A DNA stretch of 64,000 nt from Acidobacteriaceae bacterium (GTDB lineage: Bacteria; Acidobacteriota; Terriglobia; Bryobacterales; Bryobacteraceae). Below, one piece after another: positions 28,905 to 37,565 of the stretch (position 1 is its first letter; the number at the start of each line of letters is the position of its first letter). Position numbers and translations under genes: made by a program. The notes beneath the pieces were generated by a model. That model was not told the origin of the DNA, did no database searches, and worked only from the letters and a program-made list of their open reading frames with translations. Location of the stretch: positions 186,001-250,000 of the forward strand of contig JAFAYI010000031.1 of NCBI GenBank assembly GCA_019240475.1, written 5' to 3'.

Positions 28905-30020
28905 TCAGCTTCGCTTTGCCCGGAGTACTTTCAGCGCCATCGCGCCGAACACCCTCCGGGCCCGCGAATCTCGCAAGAACATCCACTCCAGAGCCCGAAC
29001 CGCCGCCGGTGTTCGCCAGTTCGGATCCCGCTGTTTGCGTCGCGCGACGATGCCGGCCAGTGTCTCCCGAGGCTTGGTTCGAAAATCGTCCAGCATCGCG
29101 GTCTGGTGCGCGCAGGAGATGGTGCAAAAAGGTGCGCAGCCTTTCGTCTTGGCGCCTTCGCGCGCAAGATCCTCAACGCCATACCGCTCGAGTGGAATGC
29201 CCGGATGGCCGCGCTGCTGCGAGCAGTAGTGCACCAAACCGTCTTCGCAAATGTACAAGAACCGTCCTCCCGCGGGACAGTGCCATCGGTTCGGTTGCGC
29301 TCTCGTTATATTCCGCTGGAAAGCATCCAAATGCGCGAAAGAAAACAGTCCGCTCTCAAGTCCGAAGATTCGATCATACACACTGAATTGCAACCGGTCG
29401 AGCGGCTTCAATTGTCCGCTCCCATCGTGCAAGAGGCCCACTGTGCTGTGAAATCCTAACTGCCGCGACCGAGTCGCTATCTCATACGCATCTTCGGGCC
29501 GGCGGATCTCGCTTCCTAATACTGAATTAATGGTCACCTCGAATTCCGCATGCTCGGCAAGCCACTCCAGTTTTCTATCGAGAACTTTAAGGCTCTTCTT
29601 TGATACTTCGTCCGGCTCTACATTGTCGATGCTGATCTGCAAGTAATCGAGCCCCGCCGCGTTGAATCGACGGATTCGCTCCGGAGTGAGTAAATAGCCG
29701 TTCGTGATAATCGTCGCGATCGCTCCCCGAGTGCGCGCGCGCCGGATCAGCACGTCCAGATCGGGATGCAGCGTCGGCTCGCCGCCGCTAAAAGTGATGA
29801 TGCTTGTTCCTAGCTCGCCGAGCTTGTCAATACGGCGCAGCATCTCGCCGGTCGCGACCGGAGCCGACTCTTTGTCGTATTCGTTGCAATACGTGCAAGC
29901 CAGGTTGCATCGTCGGATCGGCACAATTTGCGCGGTCACCGGATGGCTGGCGGACGCCATCGCACGCGCGAACATTCGCGCCTCTCTCCATCGGCGTCGC
30001 AGGCTGAGAAGTGCTCGCAT
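28905..30020 (-). CDS. radical SAM protein with C-terminal cysteine-rich region
   Basis: The motif CNLACTYC (CxxxCxxC) near residue 38 binds the [4Fe-4S] cluster that cleaves S-adenosylmethionine; FSGGEPTLHPDL is the following SAM-binding element. A later block (WHCPAGGRFLYICEDGLVHYC and CAPFCTISCAH) provides at least six cysteines, consistent with a SPASM-like auxiliary cluster domain. Length 371 residues. Such proteins modify peptides, small molecules or lipids (HpnH-type enzymes are similar in size). No peptide substrate is seen next door. It is divergent from the GH3 gene, with 57 bp between starts. Confidence 0.88.
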   Translation of the reverse strand: MRALLSLRRRWREARMFARAMASASHPVTAQIVPIRRCNLACTYCNEYDKESAPVATGEMLRRIDKLGELGTSIITFSGGEPTLHPDLDVLIRRARTRGAIATIITNGYLLTPERIRRFNAAGLDYLQISIDNVEPDEVSKKSLKVLDRKLEWLAEHAEFEVTINSVLGSEIRRPEDAYEIATRSRQLGFHSTVGLLHDGSGQLKPLDRLQFSVYDRIFGLESGLFSFAHLDAFQRNITRAQPNRWHCPAGGRFLYICEDGLVHYCSQQRGHPGIPLERYGVEDLAREGAKTKGCAPFCTISCAHQTAMLDDFRTKPRETLAGIVARRKQRDPNWRTPAAVRALEWMFLRDSRARRVFGAMALKVLRAKRS

Positions 30021-30077
30021 AAGTGCAGACAGCTTCAGAGTAGCTGACCGGGTCGGGCCAGCGAGTAGACTGTTGAA

Positions 30078-32165
30078 ATGCGCTACTGGCTTGCTCTGTC
30101 GCTGCTCGGATTCAGCGTAGTCTCTTTGGCCCTATCCCAAACCGCGAGAACTAAGTTCGAAGATCCGGATCTGGCGCCGGAACAGCGGGCGGCGGATCTG
30201 GTCTCCCGCCTGACGCTCGAAGAGAAGGTCAGCCAAATGCAAAATGCCGCCCCAGCCATTCCACGCCTCGGCATCCCTGCCTACGACTGGTGGAACGAAG
30301 CTCTGCACGGCGTCGCGCGCTCCGGAATCGCGACGGTGTTTCCGCAAGCCATCGGCTTGGCGGCCACTTGGGATACCGGCCTGCACCTCCGCATCGCGGA
30401 CGTGATCTCAACCGAGGCCCGTGCCAAGTACAATGATGCGATCGCCCACGGCAACCACCACCGATATTATGGCCTCACCTTCTGGTCGCCCAACATCAAC
30501 ATCTTTCGCGATCCCCGTTGGGGCCGCGGCCAGGAAACCTACGGCGAAGACCCATACTTGACTTCTCAATTCGGGATCGCGTTCATAAAGGGCATGCAGG
30601 GCAACGACCCGCGCTATTTCAAGACCATCGCGACCTCTAAGCACTACGCCGTTCACAGCGGCCCCGAGGTCTCCCGTCACCGTGACAACGTGGATGCAAC
30701 GCCTGAAGACCTGAAGCACACCTATTTGTACGCTTTCCACACGACCCTGACTCAGGGTCCAGCCGATTCAGTGATGTGCGCTTATAACAGTGTCAACGGC
30801 TCTCCCGCTTGCGCCAGCGATTTCCTGCTTCAGGACACACTGCGACGGGACTGGAAGTTCTCCGGGTATGTAGTGAGCGACTGCGACTCCGTGGACGACA
30901 TCTATTCCGGCCACCACTTCGCAAAATCCCTCGCTGAAGCTTCGGCCGCCGCTGTCAAAGCAGGCACTGATCTTGATTGCGGCAAATCCTACCAGGCTCT
31001 CGTCCAAGCCGTTCACCAGGGGCTGATTACGGAACAGGAGATCAACCGCGCGGTCGAGCGCTTATTCATCGCACGCATTCGGCTCGGCATGTTTGATCCG
31101 CCGAGCCGCGTCCCCTTTTCAAAGATCGCCATGGACGAAGTGGCATCGCCCGCTCATCTCCAGTTGGCTCTTGAGGCGGCCGAAAAATCCATGGTGCTGC
31201 TCAAGAACGATAAAGGTATTCTGCCCCTGGAACGCGCTCCTCGCAGGATTGCCGTGCTGGGCCCCGCGGGCGATGACAGAGACGCGCTCCTCGGCAACTA
31301 CAACGGCACGCCGTCTTACACCGTAACTCCTCTGGAGGGAATTCGAAAAGAATTCGGCGCCCACTCGGAAATCCGCTACGCGCCTGGAAGCGCCTACGCC
31401 GCCATGCCCAAATTGATCGATTCGGAGCGAGTGCCGGCCGATGTGCTTCTTCAAGAAGCGGTCGGCATTGCCGAGCGTTCCGACCTCGTCATTCTATGCA
31501 TCGGACTCAACTCAAGGCTCGAAGGCGAGGAAATGCCCATCGACATTCCCGGCTTCAGCCATGGCGATCGAACCGACATACAGCTTCCCGCGCCCCAGCA
31601 GAAGTTACTCGAATCCGTACTCGACACAGGCAAACCAGTCATCGTCGTCTTGATCAATGGCAGCGCGCTCGCTCTGGAAGCAGCCAAGAATCGCGCCGCA
31701 GCCATTCTCGAAGCCTGGTACCCTGGCCAGGAAGGCGGAACTGCTATCGCCCGCACGCTCTCGGGCAAGAATAATCCTGGCGGCCGTCTGCCCGTCACAT
31801 TCTATAAGTCGGTCGCTCAACTTCCGCCGTTTGCCGACTACTCCATGAAGAACCGTACTTATCGCTACTTTTCGGGCGACCCGCTTTATCCTTTTGGTTT
31901 CGGGCTTAGTTATTCGACTTTCACTTACTCGGATCAAACTGTCCGTGGTCAGACAGCGTCTGCGCGTGTCACAAACGCTTCTCAACGCGAAGGCGATGAG
32001 GTCGTGCAGCTTTACATTAAAACCGATTACGCTCCGAATCCCGTCCTGAAAGGGTTCGCGCGCGTGCATCTTCAGCCGGGCGAAAGCCGATCCATGAGCT
32101 TTACTTCGGACGAGATGAATAACTCAGCTGTAATTAGCGGAGGACCGCTTACAAGTTCGAAATAG
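30078..32165 (+). CDS. GH3 family glycosidase (beta-xylosidase/beta-glucosidase type), exported
   Basis: Residues 1-20 are a signal peptide, so the enzyme works outside the cytoplasmic membrane. The N-terminal GH3 barrel shows YDWWNEALHGVARSG, SPNINIFRDPRWGRGQETYGEDPYL and KHYAVHSGPE, with the catalytic nucleophile Asp in VVSDCDSVDDI. The second GH3 domain has MVLLKNDKGILPL and the GEEMPIDIPG region. The FnIII-like C-terminal domain (GDEVVQLYIKTDY, LKGFARVHLQPGESRSMSF) ends ~20-30 residues earlier than I would expect and the last codons overlap galT by 17 bp. Layout matches plant-type beta-xylosidases; exact substrate is inference. Confidence 0.92.
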   Translation: MRYWLALSLLGFSVVSLALSQTARTKFEDPDLAPEQRAADLVSRLTLEEKVSQMQNAAPAIPRLGIPAYDWWNEALHGVARSGIATVFPQAIGLAATWDTGLHLRIADVISTEARAKYNDAIAHGNHHRYYGLTFWSPNINIFRDPRWGRGQETYGEDPYLTSQFGIAFIKGMQGNDPRYFKTIATSKHYAVHSGPEVSRHRDNVDATPEDLKHTYLYAFHTTLTQGPADSVMCAYNSVNGSPACASDFLLQDTLRRDWKFSGYVVSDCDSVDDIYSGHHFAKSLAEASAAAVKAGTDLDCGKSYQALVQAVHQGLITEQEINRAVERLFIARIRLGMFDPPSRVPFSKIAMDEVASPAHLQLALEAAEKSMVLLKNDKGILPLERAPRRIAVLGPAGDDRDALLGNYNGTPSYTVTPLEGIRKEFGAHSEIRYAPGSAYAAMPKLIDSERVPADVLLQEAVGIAERSDLVILCIGLNSRLEGEEMPIDIPGFSHGDRTDIQLPAPQQKLLESVLDTGKPVIVVLINGSALALEAAKNRAAAILEAWYPGQEGGTAIARTLSGKNNPGGRLPVTFYKSVAQLPPFADYSMKNRTYRYFSGDPLYPFGFGLSYSTFTYSDQTVRGQTASARVTNASQREGDEVVQLYIKTDYAPNPVLKGFARVHLQPGESRSMSFTSDEMNNSAVISGGPLTSSK

Positions 32166-33156
32166 GCTTCGCTTTACGAAGATTTTCGGCCATCTCTTCC
32201 GGGGCGGTGTCCGCTAGAAAAGTTCCATACGCCGTCTCGATGCTCGCCAAATACTTAAGTTTCGTGGCGCTCCGCTGTAGAGGAAGAAACTGAACATGCA
32301 AGTGATAAGGAGGTTCAGTCTCGCGCAGTGGGCCTTGCTTCACGGTCATCATGAGCGGCATGACGAATCCGTACAGATTGTCATACTTCTGCCGGATGAT
32401 GCTGATGATTTCCGCTAGGCTCGAACGCTCTTGCTCGGTCAGTTCCAGCAGTGTAGACGCGTGTCTTCGTGCATACAGGCCGATTTCGGCGGGAAAGCGC
32501 GCCGCGAACGGAACGAACGCCGCGAAATGATCATTCGCGGCAACCATCCTTGCGCGCGCTTCCTCTTCCTTCTCCATCAACCGGCAAAACAGGCACTCGC
32601 CGTTGTGCGCCGCGGCATATTCGCGCGACGATGCAAGCTCCCTTTGACTTATCGGCGGAATGAACGGCATGGCGTAAATCTGTCCATGCGGGTGCGGCAT
32701 GGTCACTCCTACTGCTTCTCCGCAATTCTCGAAAACCGCCACCATCGCTATGTCCGGATTATCTGCATGCTCTCGCGTGCGTCCGGTCCAAACCTCCACG
32801 ACTTTCTTCCAATTCTCTAGGCCCAATTTTGAGGGAGGCAGCGTGTGCTCGGGCGAGTACAGCACTACATCGCACGCGCCGCGCGGTCCCGTCTCGGCAA
32901 ACAGTTCGGCTTGGGCGAGCGCACCGGGCGTAGGGCGCCCCTTGTGCGCGGGCATGGAAAATGGTTCGAACGGGTCCGCGTCCGGCGAGAATGCGGGAAA
33001 ATCGTTTGGATACAGATACACATCGTAGTGATCGGGAACGCGGCCCGACCCCGGGTCGAACGGGCACCAGTTCGCAGGCATCTGCGGACGGTTCTGTCGA
33101 TCTGTCGTGACCACCACCCATTGCTGCAGAACCGCATGCCAACGAAGCTGATGCAT
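32149..33156 (-). CDS. galT: galactose-1-phosphate uridylyltransferase
   Basis: Transfers UMP between UDP-glucose and galactose-1-phosphate in the Leloir pathway. The active-site motif HPHGQIYAMPF holds the nucleophilic histidine; SPEHTLPPSK matches the region of the third zinc ligand, and HLHVQFLP is present near the end. The usual N-terminal CPxCPG zinc motif is altered to CPFDPG, so one of the two ligand cysteines is an aspartate. Length 335 is normal. It begins three bases after the stop of the TIGR03437 gene and is therefore the last gene of the minus-strand operon starting with the phosphofructokinase. Confidence 0.93.
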   Translation of the reverse strand: MHQLRWHAVLQQWVVVTTDRQNRPQMPANWCPFDPGSGRVPDHYDVYLYPNDFPAFSPDADPFEPFSMPAHKGRPTPGALAQAELFAETGPRGACDVVLYSPEHTLPPSKLGLENWKKVVEVWTGRTREHADNPDIAMVAVFENCGEAVGVTMPHPHGQIYAMPFIPPISQRELASSREYAAAHNGECLFCRLMEKEEEARARMVAANDHFAAFVPFAARFPAEIGLYARRHASTLLELTEQERSSLAEIISIIRQKYDNLYGFVMPLMMTVKQGPLRETEPPYHLHVQFLPLQRSATKLKYLASIETAYGTFLADTAPEEMAENLRKAKPISNL

Positions 33157-33159
33157 CAG

Positions 33160-34608
33160 CTATTGGATGATATTTCGAACCGGAATAGTGACAGTGTTGC
33201 TCGCACTCCCGTCCTGCATGATTAGCAGTTCGGTCTTCGGATCGCTGGGCAGATCCACGGGCAAAACGATGCGAACCTCATAAACCCCGATAGACCGATC
33301 GGGCAAGATCGCCGATATCACCTCTGCCGGTCGCCCACCGGCTATGGCGCCAACTTTACTCGTGACTCCAGCGCTTGGCCCCGTGTACGGCGTTCCCATT
33401 TGCGGCGCTTTGTCGGAGCCGCTCTCTACGGTCCCCAAACCTGTCGCCCAGAAGATCAGCAACTCTCCCGGTCTGGCGGGATCGTCCGTGGTCACCGGCC
33501 GCCCTGAAGCCTCGGGCGAGCCGTTGGTGTGAAGTATCAGTCCCGTCCGCGGCTCTGCTCCCCCAAAAGCAAATAGTCCCGGACTTGTAGCCGCCAGCTT
33601 CAACGCCGTTGCGTTTGTAACCGTCACGCTGCCGTCCCCGTGCTCCGTTCGAACGAACAAGCTCCCGGAAGAAGCATTGCCCATGTCGTATGGAAGCTGC
33701 GCCTTCACTTCGGTCGGCGACACCGAAAGCAGAGGGAGTGCGACTCCGTCAAAGATCGCTTCCACGCCGCCCAACTTGCCCGCGAGCCTTTGCACACCGT
33801 CATCTGACGAGCTAATCGCCGAATCGGCGAGCGCCGAACCCGTGATAGTCACCAACGTTCCCGGCGCGAGCGGCCCGGCAGCCTCGCTTGCGCTATTGAC
33901 GACCGAATTACGAGCCAGACTCGTCTCGGCCGCGGTAAACATCAGAATGCGCCGGTCGATGCTATCGGCCACAAACAGGTTCGTGCCGTCGGAGACCAGC
34001 GCGTCGGGCCGATTCAAACTATCGGCGCCGGGCCTCTCGCTCCACGCGCCGAGAAGGGCGTCGGCGGCTTGATTGTCCGATGCAGGCAGCGCATTCCATA
34101 CCAGCACGCGATGCGCCGCGGCGTCCCCTACATAGAGTCGTTTTCCGTCCAGCGCGACTGAGACAGGTTCCGCCGCCTCCCCCAAATCCAGCACGATTTG
34201 AATCGGCTGCGGAGTAGCGGCGTCCGGCCACAGAAGCACGCGATGATGAGCGGTGTCCACCATCGCCACCGTATTGCGGAATACCGCTACGCCCGCGACT
34301 CCGGGCAACACAGCCTGGTCTACTTGCTCTACGGCAGGGAAACCGCACAAGGCGCATGGCCCTTGGCGCTCCAGAAAATCGTCCTTCGCGCCCGGGATTT
34401 GACCGACGTCGAACGTTACCAGCCGATGTGTCTCATCCGCCGCATACAGCTTGCCATTCGATAGCGAGAGCGTAGTCGCCGCAATGCCGCCTTCGTGTGC
34501 CGAGAACGAAGCCTGCCCGATGACTGCGCGCGCTGCCTGGCCGCTTTCATAATCCGCGGCTCGAAGCGACACCGCCAACAGTAATAGGGTTGTAACGCGA
34601 TGCGACAT
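33160..34608 (-). CDS. exported beta-propeller-like protein with Solibacter C-terminal domain (TIGR03437)
   Basis: From ATG 34608 the protein is 482 residues: a short signal peptide (MSHRVTTLLLLAVSLRA), an N-terminal ~200 residues of NHL-like repeats (LSLSNGKLYAADETHR, LDGKRLYVGDAAAHRVLVW, VSDGTNLFVADSIDRRI), and a C-terminal ~235-residue domain with LAPGTLVTITGSAL, SVSPTEVKAQLPY, RPGELLIFWATGLGTV and IGVYEVRIVLP. The latter is the TIGR03437 domain described from Solibacter usitatus, abundant in that lineage and of unknown function. ATG 34620, overlapping the queF stop, is an alternative start. It is within the pfk-to-galT operon. Confidence 0.87.
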   Translation of the reverse strand: MSHRVTTLLLLAVSLRAADYESGQAARAVIGQASFSAHEGGIAATTLSLSNGKLYAADETHRLVTFDVGQIPGAKDDFLERQGPCALCGFPAVEQVDQAVLPGVAGVAVFRNTVAMVDTAHHRVLLWPDAATPQPIQIVLDLGEAAEPVSVALDGKRLYVGDAAAHRVLVWNALPASDNQAADALLGAWSERPGADSLNRPDALVSDGTNLFVADSIDRRILMFTAAETSLARNSVVNSASEAAGPLAPGTLVTITGSALADSAISSSDDGVQRLAGKLGGVEAIFDGVALPLLSVSPTEVKAQLPYDMGNASSGSLFVRTEHGDGSVTVTNATALKLAATSPGLFAFGGAEPRTGLILHTNGSPEASGRPVTTDDPARPGELLIFWATGLGTVESGSDKAPQMGTPYTGPSAGVTSKVGAIAGGRPAEVISAILPDRSIGVYEVRIVLPVDLPSDPKTELLIMQDGSASNTVTIPVRNIIQ

Positions 34609-34619
34609 GTCGCTTCCCA

Positions 34620-35024
34620 TTAGCTTACTTTGTTCTTGCGCCGGTATGTGGCGGTAATTCGCGTGGAAATTCCGCCGCGTGACGCGAAATCTCCAATTAC
34701 GGTGGCCTCCCGCGGCTGAGCCGCCTTCACCACATCCGCCAGAAAACGGTTCACCACGTTCTCTTGAAAGATCCCGAGATTCCGATACGCCAGCATATAC
34801 ATCTTTAGTGACTTCAATTCCAGGCAATTCTTCCCTGGCGTGTACACAAGCCTCAACGTGCCATGATCCGGCAAGCCGGTCTTCGGGCATACCGAAGTGA
34901 ATTCCGGCATCACAATTTCGATTTCATACCTTCCGAATCGATTCGGCCAGGTCTCGATCGCGGGTAGCTCCGCATCCACTCCCGCCGCCGCATGCTCGTC
35001 GGTGTACTGCCGCTTCCTCTTCAT
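34620..35024 (-). CDS. queF: NADPH-dependent 7-cyano-7-deazaguanine reductase
   Basis: QueF reduces preQ0 to preQ1 in queuosine synthesis. The 134-residue length is that of the short (type I) enzymes. EFTSVCPKTGLPDHGTL contains the thioimide-forming Cys46 and Asp53. In the later motif YRNLGIFQEN a glutamine stands where many QueF proteins have His or Tyr before the conserved glutamate. The ATG at 35024 overlaps the stop of the preceding gene by four bases (ATGA), indicating translational coupling. No queC, D or E genes are in the window. Confidence 0.94.
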   Translation of the reverse strand: MKRKRQYTDEHAAAGVDAELPAIETWPNRFGRYEIEIVMPEFTSVCPKTGLPDHGTLRLVYTPGKNCLELKSLKMYMLAYRNLGIFQENVVNRFLADVVKAAQPREATVIGDFASRGGISTRITATYRRKNKVS

Positions 35025-36262
35025 TCGGCGCCCAGCTTTCGCGCGAGCAGTTCTAGAAACAGCCCCACATCTGTAACCACCCCTACCGCCTGTCCTGTTC
35101 CGCGGTCGCTCACCTTGGTCGGAACAGCGGGATTGATATCGACGCAAACGATCTTCACCCAAGCAGGCAGCATGTTCCCCACGGCGATCGAATGCAGCAT
35201 GGAACTCAGGCACAAGACCACCCCCGCGCCCTCGAGCTGTGCCGCATACGCGTCCTGCGCCTCGTTCATGTCGGTGATAACACCCGGCAGCGGCCCGTCG
35301 TCTCGCAAGCTTCCGGCGAGGACAAACGGCACGCGCGCCTTCACGCACTCATACATCACGCCGGTCGTTAGGCGGCCGGCCTCGACCGCTCCCGCTATCC
35401 CTCCCGCCCGATAGATCGCGTTGATAGCGCGCATGTGATTGCGGTGCCCGTGCTGTTCGAGTCGTCCATCCTGAGTACGGACGCCGAGCGACGTTCCCAA
35501 TAGGGCCGATTCGATATCGTGCACCGCTAGCGCGTTTCCTGCGAGCAGCGCGTCTATCCAATGGCTCCGGATCAGCCGTGACATCGCGCCGCACCCTCCC
35601 GTATGCACCACCACCGGGCCGGCAACCGCTATGATCTTTTTCCCATCGCTCCGTACTTGGCGCATGATCGCCGCTGTCTGCGCTACCGCCGTTTCCACCT
35701 GCCTTTCGGAAGAGATCTCGTTGCTCATGAACGCGAACGCCAGGCGGTCGCGCTCTTTGGCCTCCGGCAGAATGCGAATTCCCTTCATCCCGACTACCAC
35801 CGGATCGCCAGCCCGAATGTCGCGCAGCCGCCGGCACTCCGCCATCCCATCGCGCACCACGATCATCGCGTCCATGCGCTGTTTCCGGACGCTCATCCAC
35901 TGCCCCCGATACCGCACCTGCGTGCGCTGATTTGTCGTCGAATAGAAATCTTCCGGTGCGCAACAGTCTTTCTCGGCCGGTTTCAACTCCGCATCGCCTG
36001 AGTTCACTGGAGTGCAGCCAAGAGCCAGCAGCTCCGTCATCAACTGCTCCATCTGCTCATCGGAAGGAGCTTCCACCCTGAGACGTAGCCGCGATGCGTC
36101 GCTGTTGGTGCGCCCGATCGAAAACTGCTCCACCTCGAATTGCGCGCCGAACTCCACCACGGTGTCGAAGATCTTCTCCATAATGTGGGAGTCGATCAGA
36201 TGCCCTTGCGCTTCGACAACTTCGGACACTGGCGGCTGCGCCGCGGTGGACTGCTCGATCAT
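35021..36262 (-). CDS. TIGR00300-family protein (LOR/SDH domain; archaeal-type ornithine cyclodeaminase-like)
   Basis: Residues ~13-110 form the conserved LOR/SDH domain (EAQGHLIDSHIMEKIFDTVVEFG). The C-terminal part holds the NAD-binding fold with AGPVVVHTGGCGAMSRLIR, HDIESALLGTSLGV and VDINPAVPTKVSDRGTGQAVGVVTDVG. Some members convert ornithine to proline with NAD, and the same fold occurs at the C-terminus of cyanobacterial ArgZ/AgrE. Activity here is assigned by family only. Second gene of the operon, 18 bp after the phosphofructokinase and coupled to queF. Confidence 0.88.
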   Translation of the reverse strand: MIEQSTAAQPPVSEVVEAQGHLIDSHIMEKIFDTVVEFGAQFEVEQFSIGRTNSDASRLRLRVEAPSDEQMEQLMTELLALGCTPVNSGDAELKPAEKDCCAPEDFYSTTNQRTQVRYRGQWMSVRKQRMDAMIVVRDGMAECRRLRDIRAGDPVVVGMKGIRILPEAKERDRLAFAFMSNEISSERQVETAVAQTAAIMRQVRSDGKKIIAVAGPVVVHTGGCGAMSRLIRSHWIDALLAGNALAVHDIESALLGTSLGVRTQDGRLEQHGHRNHMRAINAIYRAGGIAGAVEAGRLTTGVMYECVKARVPFVLAGSLRDDGPLPGVITDMNEAQDAYAAQLEGAGVVLCLSSMLHSIAVGNMLPAWVKIVCVDINPAVPTKVSDRGTGQAVGVVTDVGLFLELLARKLGAE

Positions 36263-36280
36263 GCTTCTCTGCGCGTTCTT

Positions 36281-37465
36281 CTACGGGTGAGTCAACAGCA
36301 CCGGCAAGCCCTCTTTGCTCGCGTACGTCGGCCGGTAGCGTTCCGTGTTGTACATGCTTTGAATATCGACGTGGCGCGGCCCAAGTTTGGGATCGGGAAT
36401 CGGCACCATCGAAAACTTGCCTTCGTTCACCGCGGCCATCAGTCCATGTTTTTGTGAAGTGATCGCGTCATAGGCCATGGTCCCGAATGTCGTGGCAACC
36501 AGTGTGTCCAGGAAGTCCGGAGCGCCGCTCCGCAAGTCGTAAGTGAGATCGCTCACCACAGTCTCAAAATGCGTTCTTTGCATGAGTTCGTCGCTGAACG
36601 CCTCCGCTACGCTGAACTTCTTGCGGTGGCCGAAAGCGTCGGGCTCCCCATATTCCTTCACCGTGTAACCTTCCCATTGCGCGCCCTCCGAGAGCACAAC
36701 CAGCGCGTAGTTGCTCGGATTATTACGCTTGTCCGTCGTCAATAAATCGATCATGTGATCCAGATCGAACTTGTATTCCGGAATGCCGCATCGCAGCGAC
36801 GTGACGTAGGCAGTGTAAAGCGCGGTGTACCCGGCGTCACGGCCGAACATTCGAAAGATTCCCACCCGTTCGTGAGACCCTACCGTCGTGCGTTGACGCT
36901 GAATGTCTTCTTTGGCGCGCGAAATCGCCGTCGAAAATCCAATGCAATACTCCGTGTTCCGGACATCATTGTCCATCGTCTTCGGTATCCCGATCACGTT
37001 GAAGCCTTGCTTGTCCAACACTGCCGCATAGCTCAATGTGTCGTCGCCGCCGATTGCCACCAGCGAATCGATCTCCAGCCGCTCCAGGTTTGCGAGCACG
37101 CGTTTCGTCAGGTCGTACGTAGTCGTCGTCACGCCCTCCTTAGTCGTCTGCGCCGCCGGGAAATTCGTCGGATTGAGAAAATCCGGTACTTTCTTTGTCT
37201 TTGAGGGGTTCGTCCGGCTCGTGTGAAGAAACGTTCCGCCCGTGCGGTCAACCGTCCGTGTGTTTTCCCGATTCAGTGGAAGCACATAGCGCTTTACGCT
37301 CTCCGGATCGTCAAAATTCAGATCGGTGAGGCCTTTCCAGCCGAGACGAATTCCGGTTACGTCGTGTCCATCCGACGTGCTCCGGTAGACCACATTCTTG
37401 ATTACAGCGTTTAGGCCCGGTACATCGCCGCCGCCTGTCAAAATGCCGATTTTCTTGCCAGCCAT
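36281..37465 (-). CDS. 6-phosphofructokinase, diphosphate-type signature
   Basis: A 394-residue PFK: nucleotide/phosphate loop ILTGGGDVPGLNAVI, the catalytic PKTMDND (161-167) and FRMFGRDAGYTALY. The two residues that separate donors are Asp142 in GGDDT and Lys162 in PKTMDND. ATP enzymes have glycine at both places (GGDGS, PGTIDND), whereas PPi-dependent enzymes have Asp and Lys. This one should therefore use pyrophosphate and act reversibly between fructose-6-P and fructose-1,6-bisP. First gene of the five-gene minus-strand operon; 100 bp from the divergent glutamate decarboxylase. Confidence 0.93.
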   Translation of the reverse strand: MAGKKIGILTGGGDVPGLNAVIKNVVYRSTSDGHDVTGIRLGWKGLTDLNFDDPESVKRYVLPLNRENTRTVDRTGGTFLHTSRTNPSKTKKVPDFLNPTNFPAAQTTKEGVTTTTYDLTKRVLANLERLEIDSLVAIGGDDTLSYAAVLDKQGFNVIGIPKTMDNDVRNTEYCIGFSTAISRAKEDIQRQRTTVGSHERVGIFRMFGRDAGYTALYTAYVTSLRCGIPEYKFDLDHMIDLLTTDKRNNPSNYALVVLSEGAQWEGYTVKEYGEPDAFGHRKKFSVAEAFSDELMQRTHFETVVSDLTYDLRSGAPDFLDTLVATTFGTMAYDAITSQKHGLMAAVNEGKFSMVPIPDPKLGPRHVDIQSMYNTERYRPTYASKEGLPVLLTHP

Positions 37466-37565
37466 TCTGGTTGTCCTTGTTCCGAATCGTTCTTATTGTA
37501 TCCGTGGACGCGCTTCGAACCTCGAAATCACCGCTATACTGGAACACTATCGTTACGGAGGATTC

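Noticed and set aside
37398..37565. Longer N-terminal start for glutamate decarboxylase
   Set aside because: The extra 56 residues have no family counterpart and overlap the divergent phosphofructokinase start; ATG 37566 has a strong ribosome-binding site.
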